NCBI RefSeq assembly: GCF_014692875.1
Contig: NZ_CP061171.1
Coordinates: 5,456,001-5,520,000 of the forward strand
Direction of reading: 5' to 3'
Length of the DNA: 64,000 nt
Source of the DNA: Pedobacter riviphilus
Lineage (GTDB): Bacteria > Bacteroidota > Bacteroidia > Sphingobacteriales > Sphingobacteriaceae
Part shown: positions 34,741 through 44,425 of the stretch, piece after piece
Layout of the letters: each line of letters begins with the position of its first letter
Position numbering within the stretch: position 1 is the stretch's first letter
Translations under genes and position numbers: made by a program
The notes under the pieces: generated by a model
What the model was told of the DNA's origin: nothing
Databases searched by the model: none
The model's input: only the letters and a program-made list of their open reading frames with translations

Positions 34741-35661
34741 ATGCAGGGATTAGTTATTAAATCTACAGGGAGCTGGTATAGTGTTTTGGCCGATAATGGC
34801 GAACGCTATGATTGCCGGATTGTAGGGAAATTTAGGATTAAAGGACTTAAAACCACCAATCCGATTGCGGTTGGCGACAGGGTGAAATTTGATCTGGAAC
34901 GGGATAGCAACCAGGGTTTGATACACGAAATGCTGCCCCGTAAAAACTATATCATCCGCAAATCAATCAACCTGAGCAAGCAGGCGCAAATATTAGCTGC
35001 TAATTTGGATATGGCCATGTTGGTGGTTACACTTGCTTCGCCCCGTACTTCTTTGGGTTTTATCGATCGTTTTTTGGTTACCGCCGAAGCTTATGATGTG
35101 CCCGCTATATTGGTATTTAATAAACTCGATCTTTTTAGTAAAGAGGGATTAGAAATTCTCCAGGAGTTTAAAGATATTTACGAAAATATCGGCTATGCCT
35201 GTTACGAAGTTTCTGCTTTAAAGGGTATTAACATTCCTATTATTCAGGAGTTGATTACTGATAAGATTACCTTAATTTCTGGACATTCGGGAGTAGGGAA
35301 ATCAAGTTTGATCAATGCTTTAATGCCCGATCGTGATTTAAGAACAGGAGAGGTATCAGATTGGAGCGATAAAGGACAACATACCACCACTTTTGCCGAA
35401 ATGTTTGAATTACCACAAGGCGGGTTTATTGTAGATTCTCCGGGTATCAGAGAACTTGGTGTAATAGACATCGAAAAAGAAGAATTAGGCCATTTTTTTA
35501 GAGAAATCTTTAAAACTTCGCACAATTGCCGCTTTAATAACTGCAGGCATATTAACGAACCAGGCTGTGCCGTTATTGAAGCCGTAAATGAAGGTGAAAT
35601 TGCGGTTTCAAGATATGAAAGTTACCTGAGCATTTACCACGGAAACGATACGCGACATTAG
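34741..35661 (+). CDS. rsgA: Ribosome small subunit-dependent GTPase A
   Basis: The protein has 306 residues. An N-terminal OB fold is followed by a circularly permuted GTPase with NKLD at 127-130 before the P-loop GHSGVGKSS at 181-189, which is diagnostic. The C-terminal zinc knuckle is HNCRFNNCRHINEPGC (C-x4-C-x-H-x5-C). RsgA checks and matures the 30S subunit and hydrolyses GTP on it. The start is the ATG at 34741. The DUF2027-Smr gene follows 90 bases later in the same direction. Confidence 0.96.
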   Translation: MQGLVIKSTGSWYSVLADNGERYDCRIVGKFRIKGLKTTNPIAVGDRVKFDLERDSNQGLIHEMLPRKNYIIRKSINLSKQAQILAANLDMAMLVVTLASPRTSLGFIDRFLVTAEAYDVPAILVFNKLDLFSKEGLEILQEFKDIYENIGYACYEVSALKGINIPIIQELITDKITLISGHSGVGKSSLINALMPDRDLRTGEVSDWSDKGQHTTTFAEMFELPQGGFIVDSPGIRELGVIDIEKEELGHFFREIFKTSHNCRFNNCRHINEPGCAVIEAVNEGEIAVSRYESYLSIYHGNDTRH

Positions 35662-35751
35662 CCTCCAGCCCCTGAAAGGCGCTGAAAAGTTGAATAAATT
35701 AATAACTATTACTAAATATATGGAGATTCCCCTTTAGGGGATTTAGGGGCT

Positions 35752-36705
35752 ATGAAATTCAAATTAGGAGATTTTGTGCGTTTTGTTGATGAAAAACGTG
35801 AAGGTTATGTAACCAAAATTATCGATACGCAAACTTTAGGGGTTACCGATGAAGATGGTTTTGAGATACCTGTTGCGGTGAGTAATTTAACTTCTGTACA
35901 TGGGCATGGTGTGGTAGCTGAAGAATTAGATGCGCCAAAACCCATCCAGGTAAATGTCCCCAGCATTAACAAAATCGAAAATGGTATTTATATAGCTGTG
36001 GCTACCGATGATAAGGCTGGTAATGTAGTGCATTTTCATCTGCAGAACCATTCTCCAAATATTTTACTCGTAAGCTTAATCACCGAGCGTAAAGAAAAAT
36101 ATGCGGGTGCTTTTCATGGGGTAATTGAATCTTATGGCTCCACTTTAGTTTATTCTGCTTCCTTGGCCGATCTTGATCTTTGGCCAGAATTTAATTTTCA
36201 GGTTTTAGTGTTTAGCAAAGCTGATGTGAAACAAATCGATCCATTGGTAATCCGTAAAAAGTTTAGGGCAAAAGATTTTAGTACAGAGCAAAAGGAGTTA
36301 CCTCAATTAAAAAACAAAGGTTGGTTGATCCGTTTGGATGATCTTGTTCCGGTTACCATCGATCCACAGAAGTTGAAGGAAAGTTTTTTCAAATCAACTG
36401 AAGAGAAAAAAACGGTAGCAGCCCCTCAAAAAGAAATCGATCTGCACATCGAGAAACTAAGAGACGACCATCATTTTTTAGAAGCTGATGAAATGTTACA
36501 GATACAGATCAATCATTTTCAAACTGCAATGGATGCAGCAGTTGTACATCATTTCGATAAAATCGTTTTTATCCATGGTTCGGGCAACGGTACCTTAAGA
36601 GATAAAATTCATAAATTAATTAGCAAAAATCCTCATGTAAAAACATATATGGATGCCAGGAAAGAAAAATTTGGTTATGGGGCTACAGAAGTGGTTTTTA
36701 AGTAA
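35752..36705 (+). CDS. DUF2027 domain protein with C-terminal Smr domain
   Basis: The protein has 317 residues. The first 70 form a small SH3-like domain (KLGDFVRFVDEKREGYVTKI), a DUF2027 region follows, and the last 90 are an Smr domain with IDLHIEKLRDD at about 229 and FIHGSGNGTLRDKI at about 271. Smr domains of MutS2 act as nucleases or bind branched DNA or collided ribosomes; here the DHxEH-like motif is IDLHIE and the HGxGxGxLR block is HGSGNGTLR. Bacteroidetes carry this domain pairing as a stand-alone protein. Located after rsgA, a link to ribosome quality control is tempting but is inference. Confidence 0.9.
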   Translation: MKFKLGDFVRFVDEKREGYVTKIIDTQTLGVTDEDGFEIPVAVSNLTSVHGHGVVAEELDAPKPIQVNVPSINKIENGIYIAVATDDKAGNVVHFHLQNHSPNILLVSLITERKEKYAGAFHGVIESYGSTLVYSASLADLDLWPEFNFQVLVFSKADVKQIDPLVIRKKFRAKDFSTEQKELPQLKNKGWLIRLDDLVPVTIDPQKLKESFFKSTEEKKTVAAPQKEIDLHIEKLRDDHHFLEADEMLQIQINHFQTAMDAAVVHHFDKIVFIHGSGNGTLRDKIHKLISKNPHVKTYMDARKEKFGYGATEVVFK

Positions 36706-36731
36706 CGGAGAAGAGTATTTCTTATGCGACC

Positions 36732-36800
36732 CGTCATTCTGAACTTGTTTCAGAATCTACCCAATGGATTAAACATTCTTCACCATTTTCAGAACGACAA
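36732..36800. repeat. Hairpin repeat, CGTCAT family, copy 4 (partial)
   Basis: The hairpin CGTCATTCTGAACTTGTTTCAGAATC is at 36732-36757. The partner half, ending TTTTCAGAACGACAAG at about 36785-36800, is degenerate. It follows the DUF2027-Smr gene by 26 bases. Confidence 0.6.
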
Positions 36801-36857
36801 GAAGATCAAGGTACGCTTTTTGCAACAATGTAATTTCTTTTTATAAAAGATTAAAAC

Positions 36858-36865
36858 TAGCTTTG
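36858..36865 (+). promoter_or_regulatory. -7 element before the small secreted protein gene
   Basis: TAGCTTTG fits TAnnTTTG. It ends 9 bases before the ATG at 36875, so the leader would be very short. Confidence 0.45.
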
Positions 36866-36874
36866 CCGCAATTA

Positions 36875-37174
36875 ATGAAACACCTGGTTACCATATCGCT
36901 TGTATTTTTTAGCTTAACACATTTGGCAAAAGCCGAACGTGTTGAAGGGCTAAGGATATTAAACGAATATTGCAATGAGCATAATATTAGCGTTAATGCA
37001 AGCGGCAAAACCTCGGTTCAACTAAACGAAGACCGTAACCCTTATTTATTATCATACACCACTTTAGCTTTAATCGGAACCCAGACCCCATTAAAAGTTG
37101 CAAAATATGTGAGTGTAAACCAGGTGATTGCTGATTTAACAATCAGGAAAAAACCGAAGAACAACAGCCCCTAA
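36875..37174 (+). CDS. Small secreted protein of unknown function
   Basis: The best start is the ATG at 36875 (an in-frame TTG lies 12 bases upstream). It gives 99 residues with a signal peptide (HLVTISLVFFSLTHLAKA) and a short mature part, EGLRILNEYCNEHNISVNAS then PYLLSYTTLALIGTQTPLKV. I do not recognise it. It has its own promoter-like element and ends 137 bases before secA. The gene is likely real, since the signal peptide is good and it is in a sensible place. Confidence 0.6.
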   Translation: MKHLVTISLVFFSLTHLAKAERVEGLRILNEYCNEHNISVNASGKTSVQLNEDRNPYLLSYTTLALIGTQTPLKVAKYVSVNQVIADLTIRKKPKNNSP

Positions 37175-37311
37175 ATTTTTTCGGAAAGATCTTTTTAGAA
37201 GATTTTACGCCCCATTTATATCAACAACTGCCAAACTGACTTAAGAAAGACAATGGCTTGGTTGTTGTAACACACCATTTTTCAATAATAAATACGATTT
37301 AAAATATTATA

Positions 37312-40300
37312 ATGTTAGGATTTTTAGCGAAGATTTTCGGAAGTAAATCAGAAAGAGATATAAAGGCTATTCAGCCATTGGTTGTTAAAATTAACGAACA
37401 CTACAGTAAACTGTCTGCGCTTAGCAACGACGAGTTACGTGGTAAGACCACAGAATTTAAAGACAAGATTTCTAGTTTTTTAACCGCTATTGACGAGAAA
37501 ATTTCGGCACTAAAGGCTGAAGCAGAGAGCGAAGATTTAGATCTTCACCAAAAAACAGCAATTTATGATCAGGTTGATGCCTTAGGTAAAGAGCGCGACA
37601 CAGAGTTAGAGAAAGTACTTTTGGAAATCCTTCCGGAAGCATTTGCTGTAATTAAAGAAACTTCACGCCGTTTAAGCGAAAACGATTATTTAGAGGTTAC
37701 CGCAACCCAGTTTGATAGAGATTACGCGGCAAGAAAAAACAATGTTAAAATTGTTGGCGATAAGGCGCAATGGGCTAATAAATGGGATGCTGCCGGAACA
37801 GAAGTGGCCTGGAACATGGTACACTATGATGTACAGTTAATTGGTGGTATTGTATTACACAGCGGTAAAATTGCCGAAATGGCTACCGGTGAGGGTAAAA
37901 CCCTGGTAAGTACATTGCCGGCTTATTTAAATGCGTTGGCCGGACAGGGTGTACATATCGTAACGGTGAATGATTATCTGGCTCGTCGTGATAGTGAGTG
38001 GAATGGACCATTATTCGAGTTTCACGGCTTAACTGTTGATTGTATTGATAAACATGAGCCGAACTCTGAAGAAAGAAGAAAAGCTTATGCCGCAGATATT
38101 ACTTACGGAACCAATAATGAGTTCGGGTTTGATTACCTGCGTGACAATATGTCGCAGACGCCTGATCAATTGGTACAGCGCAAGCTGCATTTTGCAATGG
38201 TGGATGAGGTCGATTCGGTTTTGATTGATGATGCCCGTACGCCTTTAATTATTTCTGGACCGATTCCACGCGGAGATGAACATGAGTTTTATGAATTAAA
38301 ACCACGTATCGAACGTTTAGTGAATGCACAGAAAGCTTATGTAACACAAGCATTAAACGAAGCGAAAAAATTAATCAACGCAGGCAACAGCGGAACCGAA
38401 GAAGGTGAAGGCGGTTTAGCTTTATTACGTGCATACCGTGGTTTGCCAAAAAACAAAGCTTTAATTAAATTTTTAAGTGAAAGCGGTGTGCGTGGTCTGT
38501 TGTTGAAAACAGAAAACCACTATATGGCAGATCAGTCTAAGAATATGCCAAAGGTAGATTCTGAATTGTATTTCTATATCGATGAGAAGAATAACCAGGT
38601 TGAATTAACTGAAAAGGGTATTGAGTTAATTACTCAATCGGGTGAAGATCCACATTTCTTCGTATTGCCAGATGTTGGTACCGAAGTAGCAGAATTAGAA
38701 AAATCTGATCTTCCTTTAGAAGAAAAAGTGATTCAAAAAGACGCTTTAATGCGCGATTATTCTGTTAAAGCAGAACGAATCCATTCGGTTAACCAATTGT
38801 TAAAAGCTTATACTTTATTCGAGATTGATGTGGAGTACATCATTGATGAAGGAAAGATTAAAATTGTTGATGAGCAAACTGGCCGTATTATGGATGGCCG
38901 CCGTTATTCTGATGGTTTACACCAGGCAATTGAGGCCAAAGAAAATGTAAAGGTTGAAGATGCTACCCAAACTTATGCAACCGTAACCTTACAGAACTAT
39001 TTCCGTATGTACCACAAACTTTGCGGTATGACAGGTACAGCAACAACAGAAGCTGGCGAGTTTTGGTCGATCTATAAATTGGATGTGGTTGAAATTCCTA
39101 CCAACAGAAATATTTCGAGGATTGACGAGCAGGATTACGTTTATCGTACCGTTCGTGAAAAATATAATGCTGTTGCAGCAGAGATACAATACCTTGTTTT
39201 CCCGTATTCTCATTACGAGACTGAATACGAAACTGATAAAGAAGGTAATGTAAAACAGAAAGATGGAAAACCGGTTATTAAATATGATCAAACTGGCAGA
39301 CCAGTACCTAAATTAGATGCCAAAGGCGGTTTGATCCCTGCAGTGAATCCTGAAACAGGGCAATTGGAGCCAAAAGCTGGCCGTCCGGTATTAGTGGGTA
39401 CAACCTCTGTAGAGATCTCAGAGCTGTTAAGCCGTATGCTTAAACTCCGTGGTATTAAACACAACGTATTGAATGCTAAAATGCACCAGAAAGAGGCCGA
39501 TATTGTTGCCGAAGCTGGTCAGGCAGGAACGGTAACCATTGCAACCAACATGGCTGGTCGTGGTACCGATATTAAATTGGGTGCAGGTGTTAAAGAAGCT
39601 GGCGGTTTAGCTATTGTAGGTACTGAGCGCCACGAATCCCGTCGTGTAGACAGGCAGTTACGTGGTCGTGCAGGTCGTCAGGGCGATCCGGGTTCGTCAC
39701 AGTTCTTCGTTTCATTGGAAGATAACTTAATGCGTTTATTTGGTTCAGAGCGTATCTCTGGTATCATGGTACGTATGGGTATCGAAGATGGCGAAGTGAT
39801 CCAACACTCTATGATTACCAAGTCTATCGAGCGTGCGCAGAAAAAAGTAGAAGAAAATAACTTTGGCATCCGTAAACGTTTATTGGAGTACGATGATGTG
39901 ATGAACTCACAACGTACCGTAATTTATGCTAAACGTAAAAATGCCTTGTTTGGCGAACGTTTAGATGTAGATATGAACAACATGGTTTTCGATGTTGCTG
40001 AAGATATCGTAAGTGAATATAAACAAGAAGGAAATTACGATGGTTTCAAGCTGGAGGTAATCAAAAACTTCTCTTTAGATACAGCCATTACAGAAAAAGA
40101 ATTTTCTTCAACCAATATCCCTCAGTTAACTGAAAAGTTATTCGAAGAAGCAGAAGCATTTTATGCACGTAAATCTGAAGCGATTATCCAGCAATCATTA
40201 CCAGTTTTAACGCAGGTTTATCAAGAGCGTGGCGAGCACATCGAACAGATTGTGGTTCCGTTTACCGATGGCATCCGTGGTATTCAGGTAGCAGTTGATT

Positions 40301-40788
40301 TGAAGAAAGCAATCGATAATAAAGGAAAAGAAGTAGTTCGTTCATTCGAAAAAACCATTGTTTTAGCATTAATCGATGATAGCTGGAAAGAACATTTACG
40401 CGAAATGGATGATTTGAAACAATCGGTACAAAACGCGGTTTATGAGCAGAAAGATCCGTTGGTAATTTATAAAATGGAAGCTTTCAACTTGTTTAAAAAT
40501 ATGCTTAACGCGGTAAATAAAGAAGTAGTAAGTTTCTTATATAAAGGCGGTATCCCGGTTCAGCAAGAGCCAGATCAGGTAAGAGAGGCGCCAGCTCCGG
40601 TAAAACAGCCAAAGTTGCAAACTACTAAACAAGAGTTTGGCAGAGAAGAGCCAGGTATCGAGTTTGGCGATACGCGTGAGGCTGTTCCACAGCAGCCAAT
40701 CCGTAAAGAAGCAACTGTTGGCAGAAATGAACCTTGCCCATGCGGTAGCGGCAAAAAGTACAAAAACTGCCACGGTGCTAATTTATAA
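37312..40788 (+). CDS. secA: Preprotein translocase ATPase SecA
   Basis: The protein has 1158 residues, longer than the roughly 900 of E. coli because of Bacteroidetes insertions. One insertion lies near residues 640-680 ([20 protein letters not shown]). Walker A is [16 protein letters not shown] and the DEAD-like box is [16 protein letters not shown]. Motif V/VI region: [17 protein letters not shown] and [19 protein letters not shown]. The C-terminal zinc tail [15 protein letters not shown] binds SecB or ribosomes. It drives protein export through SecYEG. A single gene closed by a strong terminator at 40811-40840. Confidence 0.98.
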   Translation: MLGFLAKIFGSKSERDIKAIQPLVVKINEHYSKLSALSNDELRGKTTEFKDKISSFLTAIDEKISALKAEAESEDLDLHQKTAIYDQVDALGKERDTELEKVLLEILPEAFAVIKETSRRLSENDYLEVTATQFDRDYAARKNNVKIVGDKAQWANKWDAAGTEVAWNMVHYDVQLIGGIVLHSGKIAEMATGEGKTLVSTLPAYLNALAGQGVHIVTVNDYLARRDSEWNGPLFEFHGLTVDCIDKHEPNSEERRKAYAADITYGTNNEFGFDYLRDNMSQTPDQLVQRKLHFAMVDEVDSVLIDDARTPLIISGPIPRGDEHEFYELKPRIERLVNAQKAYVTQALNEAKKLINAGNSGTEEGEGGLALLRAYRGLPKNKALIKFLSESGVRGLLLKTENHYMADQSKNMPKVDSELYFYIDEKNNQVELTEKGIELITQSGEDPHFFVLPDVGTEVAELEKSDLPLEEKVIQKDALMRDYSVKAERIHSVNQLLKAYTLFEIDVEYIIDEGKIKIVDEQTGRIMDGRRYSDGLHQAIEAKENVKVEDATQTYATVTLQNYFRMYHKLCGMTGTATTEAGEFWSIYKLDVVEIPTNRNISRIDEQDYVYRTVREKYNAVAAEIQYLVFPYSHYETEYETDKEGNVKQKDGKPVIKYDQTGRPVPKLDAKGGLIPAVNPETGQLEPKAGRPVLVGTTSVEISELLSRMLKLRGIKHNVLNAKMHQKEADIVAEAGQAGTVTIATNMAGRGTDIKLGAGVKEAGGLAIVGTERHESRRVDRQLRGRAGRQGDPGSSQFFVSLEDNLMRLFGSERISGIMVRMGIEDGEVIQHSMITKSIERAQKKVEENNFGIRKRLLEYDDVMNSQRTVIYAKRKNALFGERLDVDMNNMVFDVAEDIVSEYKQEGNYDGFKLEVIKNFSLDTAITEKEFSSTNIPQLTEKLFEEAEAFYARKSEAIIQQSLPVLTQVYQERGEHIEQIVVPFTDGIRGIQVAVDLKKAIDNKGKEVVRSFEKTIVLALIDDSWKEHLREMDDLKQSVQNAVYEQKDPLVIYKMEAFNLFKNMLNAVNKEVVSFLYKGGIPVQQEPDQVREAPAPVKQPKLQTTKQEFGREEPGIEFGDTREAVPQQPIRKEATVGRNEPCPCGSGKKYKNCHGANL

Positions 40789-40810
40789 TCAAGATATATA
40801 ATGTTTTACC

Positions 40811-40840
40811 AAGCCTCAACAAATGTTGAGGCTTTTTTTG
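40811..40840 (+). terminator. Rho-independent terminator of secA
   Basis: AGCCTCAACA pairs with TGTTGAGGCT around a 2-base loop, followed by seven T. Confidence 0.9.
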
Positions 40841-41011
40841 TAACTAAATTTTTAATTCTCAAATTAACGCTTATATTTAGGGGCGGTCAATTTGAAATTG
40901 GTAGGCAATTTCTTAATGACTAGTAAACTTAAAAATGGAGTCTGGCAACCATCAAAAACGGGGCGTAACCGAAAGGCCATAAGAGTAGGAAATACACACA
41001 AACACACACAA

Positions 41012-41389
41012 ATGAAAAGAATTTTTAACATTGCCGCTGTTTCAGCGACATTGCTGCTATCAAGCTGCGCCACTATTTTTACGGGTACAAAACAAACCGT
41101 TCAAATCAATTCTAATCCTCCAGCCGCTACTATCGAAGTAGATGGGGTTAAAGCAGGGGTAACACCCATGGCCGTACCTCTAAAAAAAGGATTTACAGGG
41201 CAAACCATCTCGTTGAAACTTGATGGTTACGAAACCAAGACATTCCAGCCCGTAACCACCTTTAATGCCGTATCTGTAGTAAATCTATTATTCATTCCTG
41301 GTTTTATTGTTGATATTGCTACAGGTGCAATGATGAAATACGATCCGACAGTTTATGAATTTACCTTGGAGCAAAAGAAGGCGAATTAA
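41012..41389 (+). CDS. PEGA domain lipoprotein
   Basis: I choose the ATG at 41012, as it opens a lipoprotein signal (MKRIFNIAAVSATLLLSSCA, lipobox LSSC, Cys19); frames upstream lack a signal. The mature part of about 105 residues is a PEGA-like domain: VQINSNPPAATIEVDGVKAG, TPMAVPLKKGFTGQTISLKL. PEGA domains are found in surface proteins and may bind carbohydrate or S-layer. A hydrophobic stretch NLLFIPGFIVDIATGAMM precedes the C-terminus. A strong terminator follows at 41414-41449. Confidence 0.85.
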   Translation: MKRIFNIAAVSATLLLSSCATIFTGTKQTVQINSNPPAATIEVDGVKAGVTPMAVPLKKGFTGQTISLKLDGYETKTFQPVTTFNAVSVVNLLFIPGFIVDIATGAMMKYDPTVYEFTLEQKKAN

Positions 41390-41413
41390 GAATATTTTAC
41401 TGGAAATCATAAT

Positions 41414-41449
41414 AAAAACCCCGGTTTCCAAAAGGAAACCGGGGTTTTT
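41414..41449 (+). terminator. Rho-independent terminator of the PEGA lipoprotein gene
   Basis: AAAAACCCCGGTTTCC and GGAAACCGGGGTTTTT form a perfect 16-base stem with a 4-base loop and T tail. Confidence 0.95.
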
Positions 41450-41554
41450 ATTTGTAATCGTCACCTAGTTGATCGTCTTTTTAAATTAAGCATGCCCCTG
41501 GTTCAAAATGACGAATTGAAACCTTCCAAACAATAACGATTTGCTTAACCCATA

Positions 41555-41590
41555 AAGAATGCCGATTTTTGTAGCGATTTCGGCATTCTT
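41555..41590. other. Stem-loop upstream of the SPOR gene
   Basis: AAGAATGCCGA pairs exactly with TCGGCATTCTT around a 14-base loop. It could be a second terminator or a leader element of the gene at 41655. Confidence 0.5.
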
Positions 41591-41654
41591 GTTGTTAAGA
41601 AGAAATGAGATGATATTTTATTCATCTGCTCACTAAATGCAGGGGTTTGTACAC

Positions 41655-42098
41655 ATGAAAACAATACTAACTTTTATATGCTGTTTGTTCCTTTTTTTTA
41701 ATGCTTTTGCGCAAAAAGGAGAGGTAACTGTTATAAAAGATCCTTTAATTGATAGTTTAATTGCCAAACGGTTACAGGTTTATAAAACTTCTGGCGAGGT
41801 AAAACCAGGTAAGCCGATTGTTTCGGCCTATGGTTACCGGGTGCAGATTTTTTATGGCTCAGATCGGCGCGAAGTTTTTAGCGAACAGGCCAGGTTTAAA
41901 GGTCTTTATCCTAAATTAAATACTTATCTTGTTTATAAAGAACCTAACTATTATGTTCGGGTTGGCGATTTTAGAACACGTTTAGAAGCACAACGCCTTA
42001 TAAATGAACTCAGACCAAACTTCCCTACACTGTTTATTTTTAGGGAGAAAATTAATGCACCAAGTTTAGATACCACAACAAGTAATGATCAAAAATAA
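41655..42098 (+). CDS. SPOR domain protein, secreted
   Basis: I start it at the ATG at 41655 (MKTILTFICCLFLFFNAFAQ, a signal peptide); an ATG at 41637 in frame adds six residues only. The protein has 147 residues. The SPOR fold is seen in GYRVQIFYGSDRREVFSEQA, then VYKEPNYYVRVGDFRTRLEA and LRPNFPTLFIFREK. SPOR domains bind denuded peptidoglycan at division sites, and the typical ending of the motif (GDFRTRLEAQRL) is clear. Its last codons overlap the next gene by 14 bases. Confidence 0.88.
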   Translation: MKTILTFICCLFLFFNAFAQKGEVTVIKDPLIDSLIAKRLQVYKTSGEVKPGKPIVSAYGYRVQIFYGSDRREVFSEQARFKGLYPKLNTYLVYKEPNYYVRVGDFRTRLEAQRLINELRPNFPTLFIFREKINAPSLDTTTSNDQK

Positions 42099-43267
42099 AA
42101 TCCAAGAATTAGCCAATAACATTTTTAATGATGTTGTAGGCTATCGTCAACATATTCATGCCAATCCTGAATTATCTTTCAAAGAATTCGAAACTTCATT
42201 GTTCATCAAGGATAAATTGAAAAAATGGGGAATTGAATATACCGACTGTGCCAATACCGGTGTGGTAGGTTTAATTAAAGGGAACCAACCATCTGATAAA
42301 GTTATTGCCTTACGTGCCGATATGGATGCTTTACCTATCCACGAAGCAAACGACAAACCCTATCGTTCTAAAAATCATGGCGTAATGCATGCCTGCGGGC
42401 ATGATGTGCACACGTCTTCACTTTTAGGAACAGCGTATATTTTAAACCAACTGAAAGATGATTTCGGAGGAACAATTAAATTAATCTTTCAACCTGCCGA
42501 AGAGTTGTTGCCGGCGGGGCGAGCATCATGATTAAAGAAGGTGTACTGGAGAATCCAAAACCTGATTATATTGTTGGACAGCACGTAATGCCATTGATTG
42601 ATGCGGGTAAAGTAGGTTTTCGCTCCGGTATTTACATGGCTTCAACCGATGAATTGTATGTTACTGTAACCGGAAAGGGGGACATGGCGCCCAGCCCCAT
42701 CAAAATATCGATCCTGTTTTAATTGCATCGCATATTATTGTTGCCCTTCAGCAAATTGTTAGCCGTAATGCCGATCCACGTTTACCATCAGTGCTATCTT
42801 TCGGTAAGGTAATTGCCAACGGGGCTACTAATGTAATCCCAAATGAGGTAAAAATTGAAGGTACGTTTAGAACCTTAGATGAAAATTGGAGAGATGAAGC
42901 GCACAAACGCATGAAAAAAATGGCTGAGGGAATGGCCGAGAGTATGGGGGGAAGCTGTGATTTTGATATCCATAGAGGTTATCCGTTTCTAATCAACGAA
43001 GAAAAACTAACCGCAAATGCAAGAACCTTCGCCGAAGAATTTTTGGGTAAAGACAATGTGGTTGATTTAGATATCTGGATGGCCGCTGAAGATTTTTCTT
43101 TCTACTCGCAGGTAACAGATGCATGTTTTTACCGTTTAGGTACTGGGAATGCAGCAAAAGACACACAATATTCTGTTCATACACCAAAATTTGATATTGA
43201 TGAGGATGCTTTGAAAATATCAACAGGCTTAATGGCTTATATTGCTTTAAAACAACTAGGGAACTAA
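42085..43267 (+). pseudogene. M20 family amidohydrolase (hippurate/N-acyl-amino acid hydrolase type), two frameshifts
   Basis: Three frames together form one M20D enzyme. The first has VGYRQHIHANPELSFKEFET and HACGHDVHTSSLLGTAYIL (metal ligands Cys, His, Asp). The second has LMIKEGVLE-like IKEGVLENPKPDYIVGQHVM, and the third has SFGKVIANGATNVIPNEVKI and WMAAEDFSFYSQ near the end. One missing G near 42511-42519 (CCGGCGGGG) breaks PGGAS, and one missing G in the run 42677-42681 breaks GKGGHGAQPHQNIDPV. With both restored the length is 394 residues, normal for the family. It would cleave N-acyl groups from amino acids. Confidence 0.85.
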
Positions 43268-43374
43268 AGATGTAAAATGGAGGATGTGGGATGGATGAAG
43301 GAGTTAAATTCCCCATCTTCCGCAATACATTCCCCATTGTTCTTCTTTCATTTTACCTTTTACATTTACCTTCC

Positions 43375-44316
43375 ATGAAAAAAATATTTTTCTATATACT
43401 ATTTACGTCGCTCTTCTATAAAGGTTTTGCACAGGAAATCAACCGTTTTAATCCTGATACAGTTAAAACCATTACACTCGATTCGGCAGTAAATATTAAG
43501 GCCGAAAAGTTGAATGTAGAAACATTTATCAGAAAGGTGATGTACGATACTTCCTTTTATCAGTCGTTCAGGGATATGAAACGTTATACTTTTATTGCCG
43601 AAAACAGGATTTACAGTTACGATAAAAAGAACAAAGTTGATGGGAAAATTTACCGTAAAATCCGCCACAACAATAGTGGCCCCTATAAAATGGAGTATTT
43701 GGTAAAACAGGATACCGGGAAAATTTATAAGAAAAATGGCAAATACCAGCTTTATACCGTAGAAATGTTCGATTACATTTTTATGAATGCTTATAATACT
43801 GATTTTGTCCCCAATGCACCCAAGCCTGATGGAAAGGGAGGAACAAACGAAAGTTATAAAGACAAGCTCAAAACATTAATATTTAATCCTGGCCGTCCGG
43901 TAAAAGTGCCTTTTATTGGTAGTAAAACTGAAATATTTTCGGCCAATATGCGCCAATATTATGATTATGGCTTCACCAGCGGTACTTATCTCGATTCTAT
44001 TCCCGTGTATCGTTTCAAGGTTTCAGTTAAGCCCGATTTAAGTAGCTGGACAAAAGATGGCATCATGATAAAAGAACTGGTTACCATTTTCGATAAACGG
44101 AATTTCAATATTTTGGGGCGTTATGTTGATATGAAGTACAGCAATATGCTCTTTGATTTTGATGTGCAAATGAATATAGAAATGGGCTATTTCGGAGAAG
44201 ATAAATTGCCAACCAAAATTACTTATCAGGGCAATTGGGATTATCCTTTCAAAAAAGAAGAAAGAGCAAGTTTTTTAATCATACACAAAGATTATAAACT
44301 CGAAAAGGGCAAATAA
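43375..44316 (+). CDS. Secreted protein of unknown function
   Basis: I start it at the ATG at 43375, which opens a good signal peptide (MKKIFFYILFTSLFYKGFAQ). The mature part of about 290 residues is rich in aromatic and basic residues and seems strand-rich; it includes YTFIAENRIYSYDKKNKVDG, YKMEYLVKQDTGKIYKKNGK and VTIFDKRNFNILGRYVDMKY. No catalytic motif is clear. Bacteroidetes have many such conserved secreted proteins without a known role. It follows the M20 gene and precedes a serine hydrolase gene by 109 bases. Confidence 0.75.
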   Translation: MKKIFFYILFTSLFYKGFAQEINRFNPDTVKTITLDSAVNIKAEKLNVETFIRKVMYDTSFYQSFRDMKRYTFIAENRIYSYDKKNKVDGKIYRKIRHNNSGPYKMEYLVKQDTGKIYKKNGKYQLYTVEMFDYIFMNAYNTDFVPNAPKPDGKGGTNESYKDKLKTLIFNPGRPVKVPFIGSKTEIFSANMRQYYDYGFTSGTYLDSIPVYRFKVSVKPDLSSWTKDGIMIKELVTIFDKRNFNILGRYVDMKYSNMLFDFDVQMNIEMGYFGEDKLPTKITYQGNWDYPFKKEERASFLIIHKDYKLEKGK

Positions 44317-44425
44317 GGATTCAGGATAACGGTCGCATAGGGGTAAAGAGTAAAAATAATCACTATGAATAAATATTAATCGAACTCAGGTTATTATCTT
44401 TAAACGATTATTTAAACCGATAAAT

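Noticed and set aside
42993..43337. Minus-strand frame opposite the end of the M20 gene
   Set aside because: It is antisense to conserved M20 motifs and has no recognisable domain.
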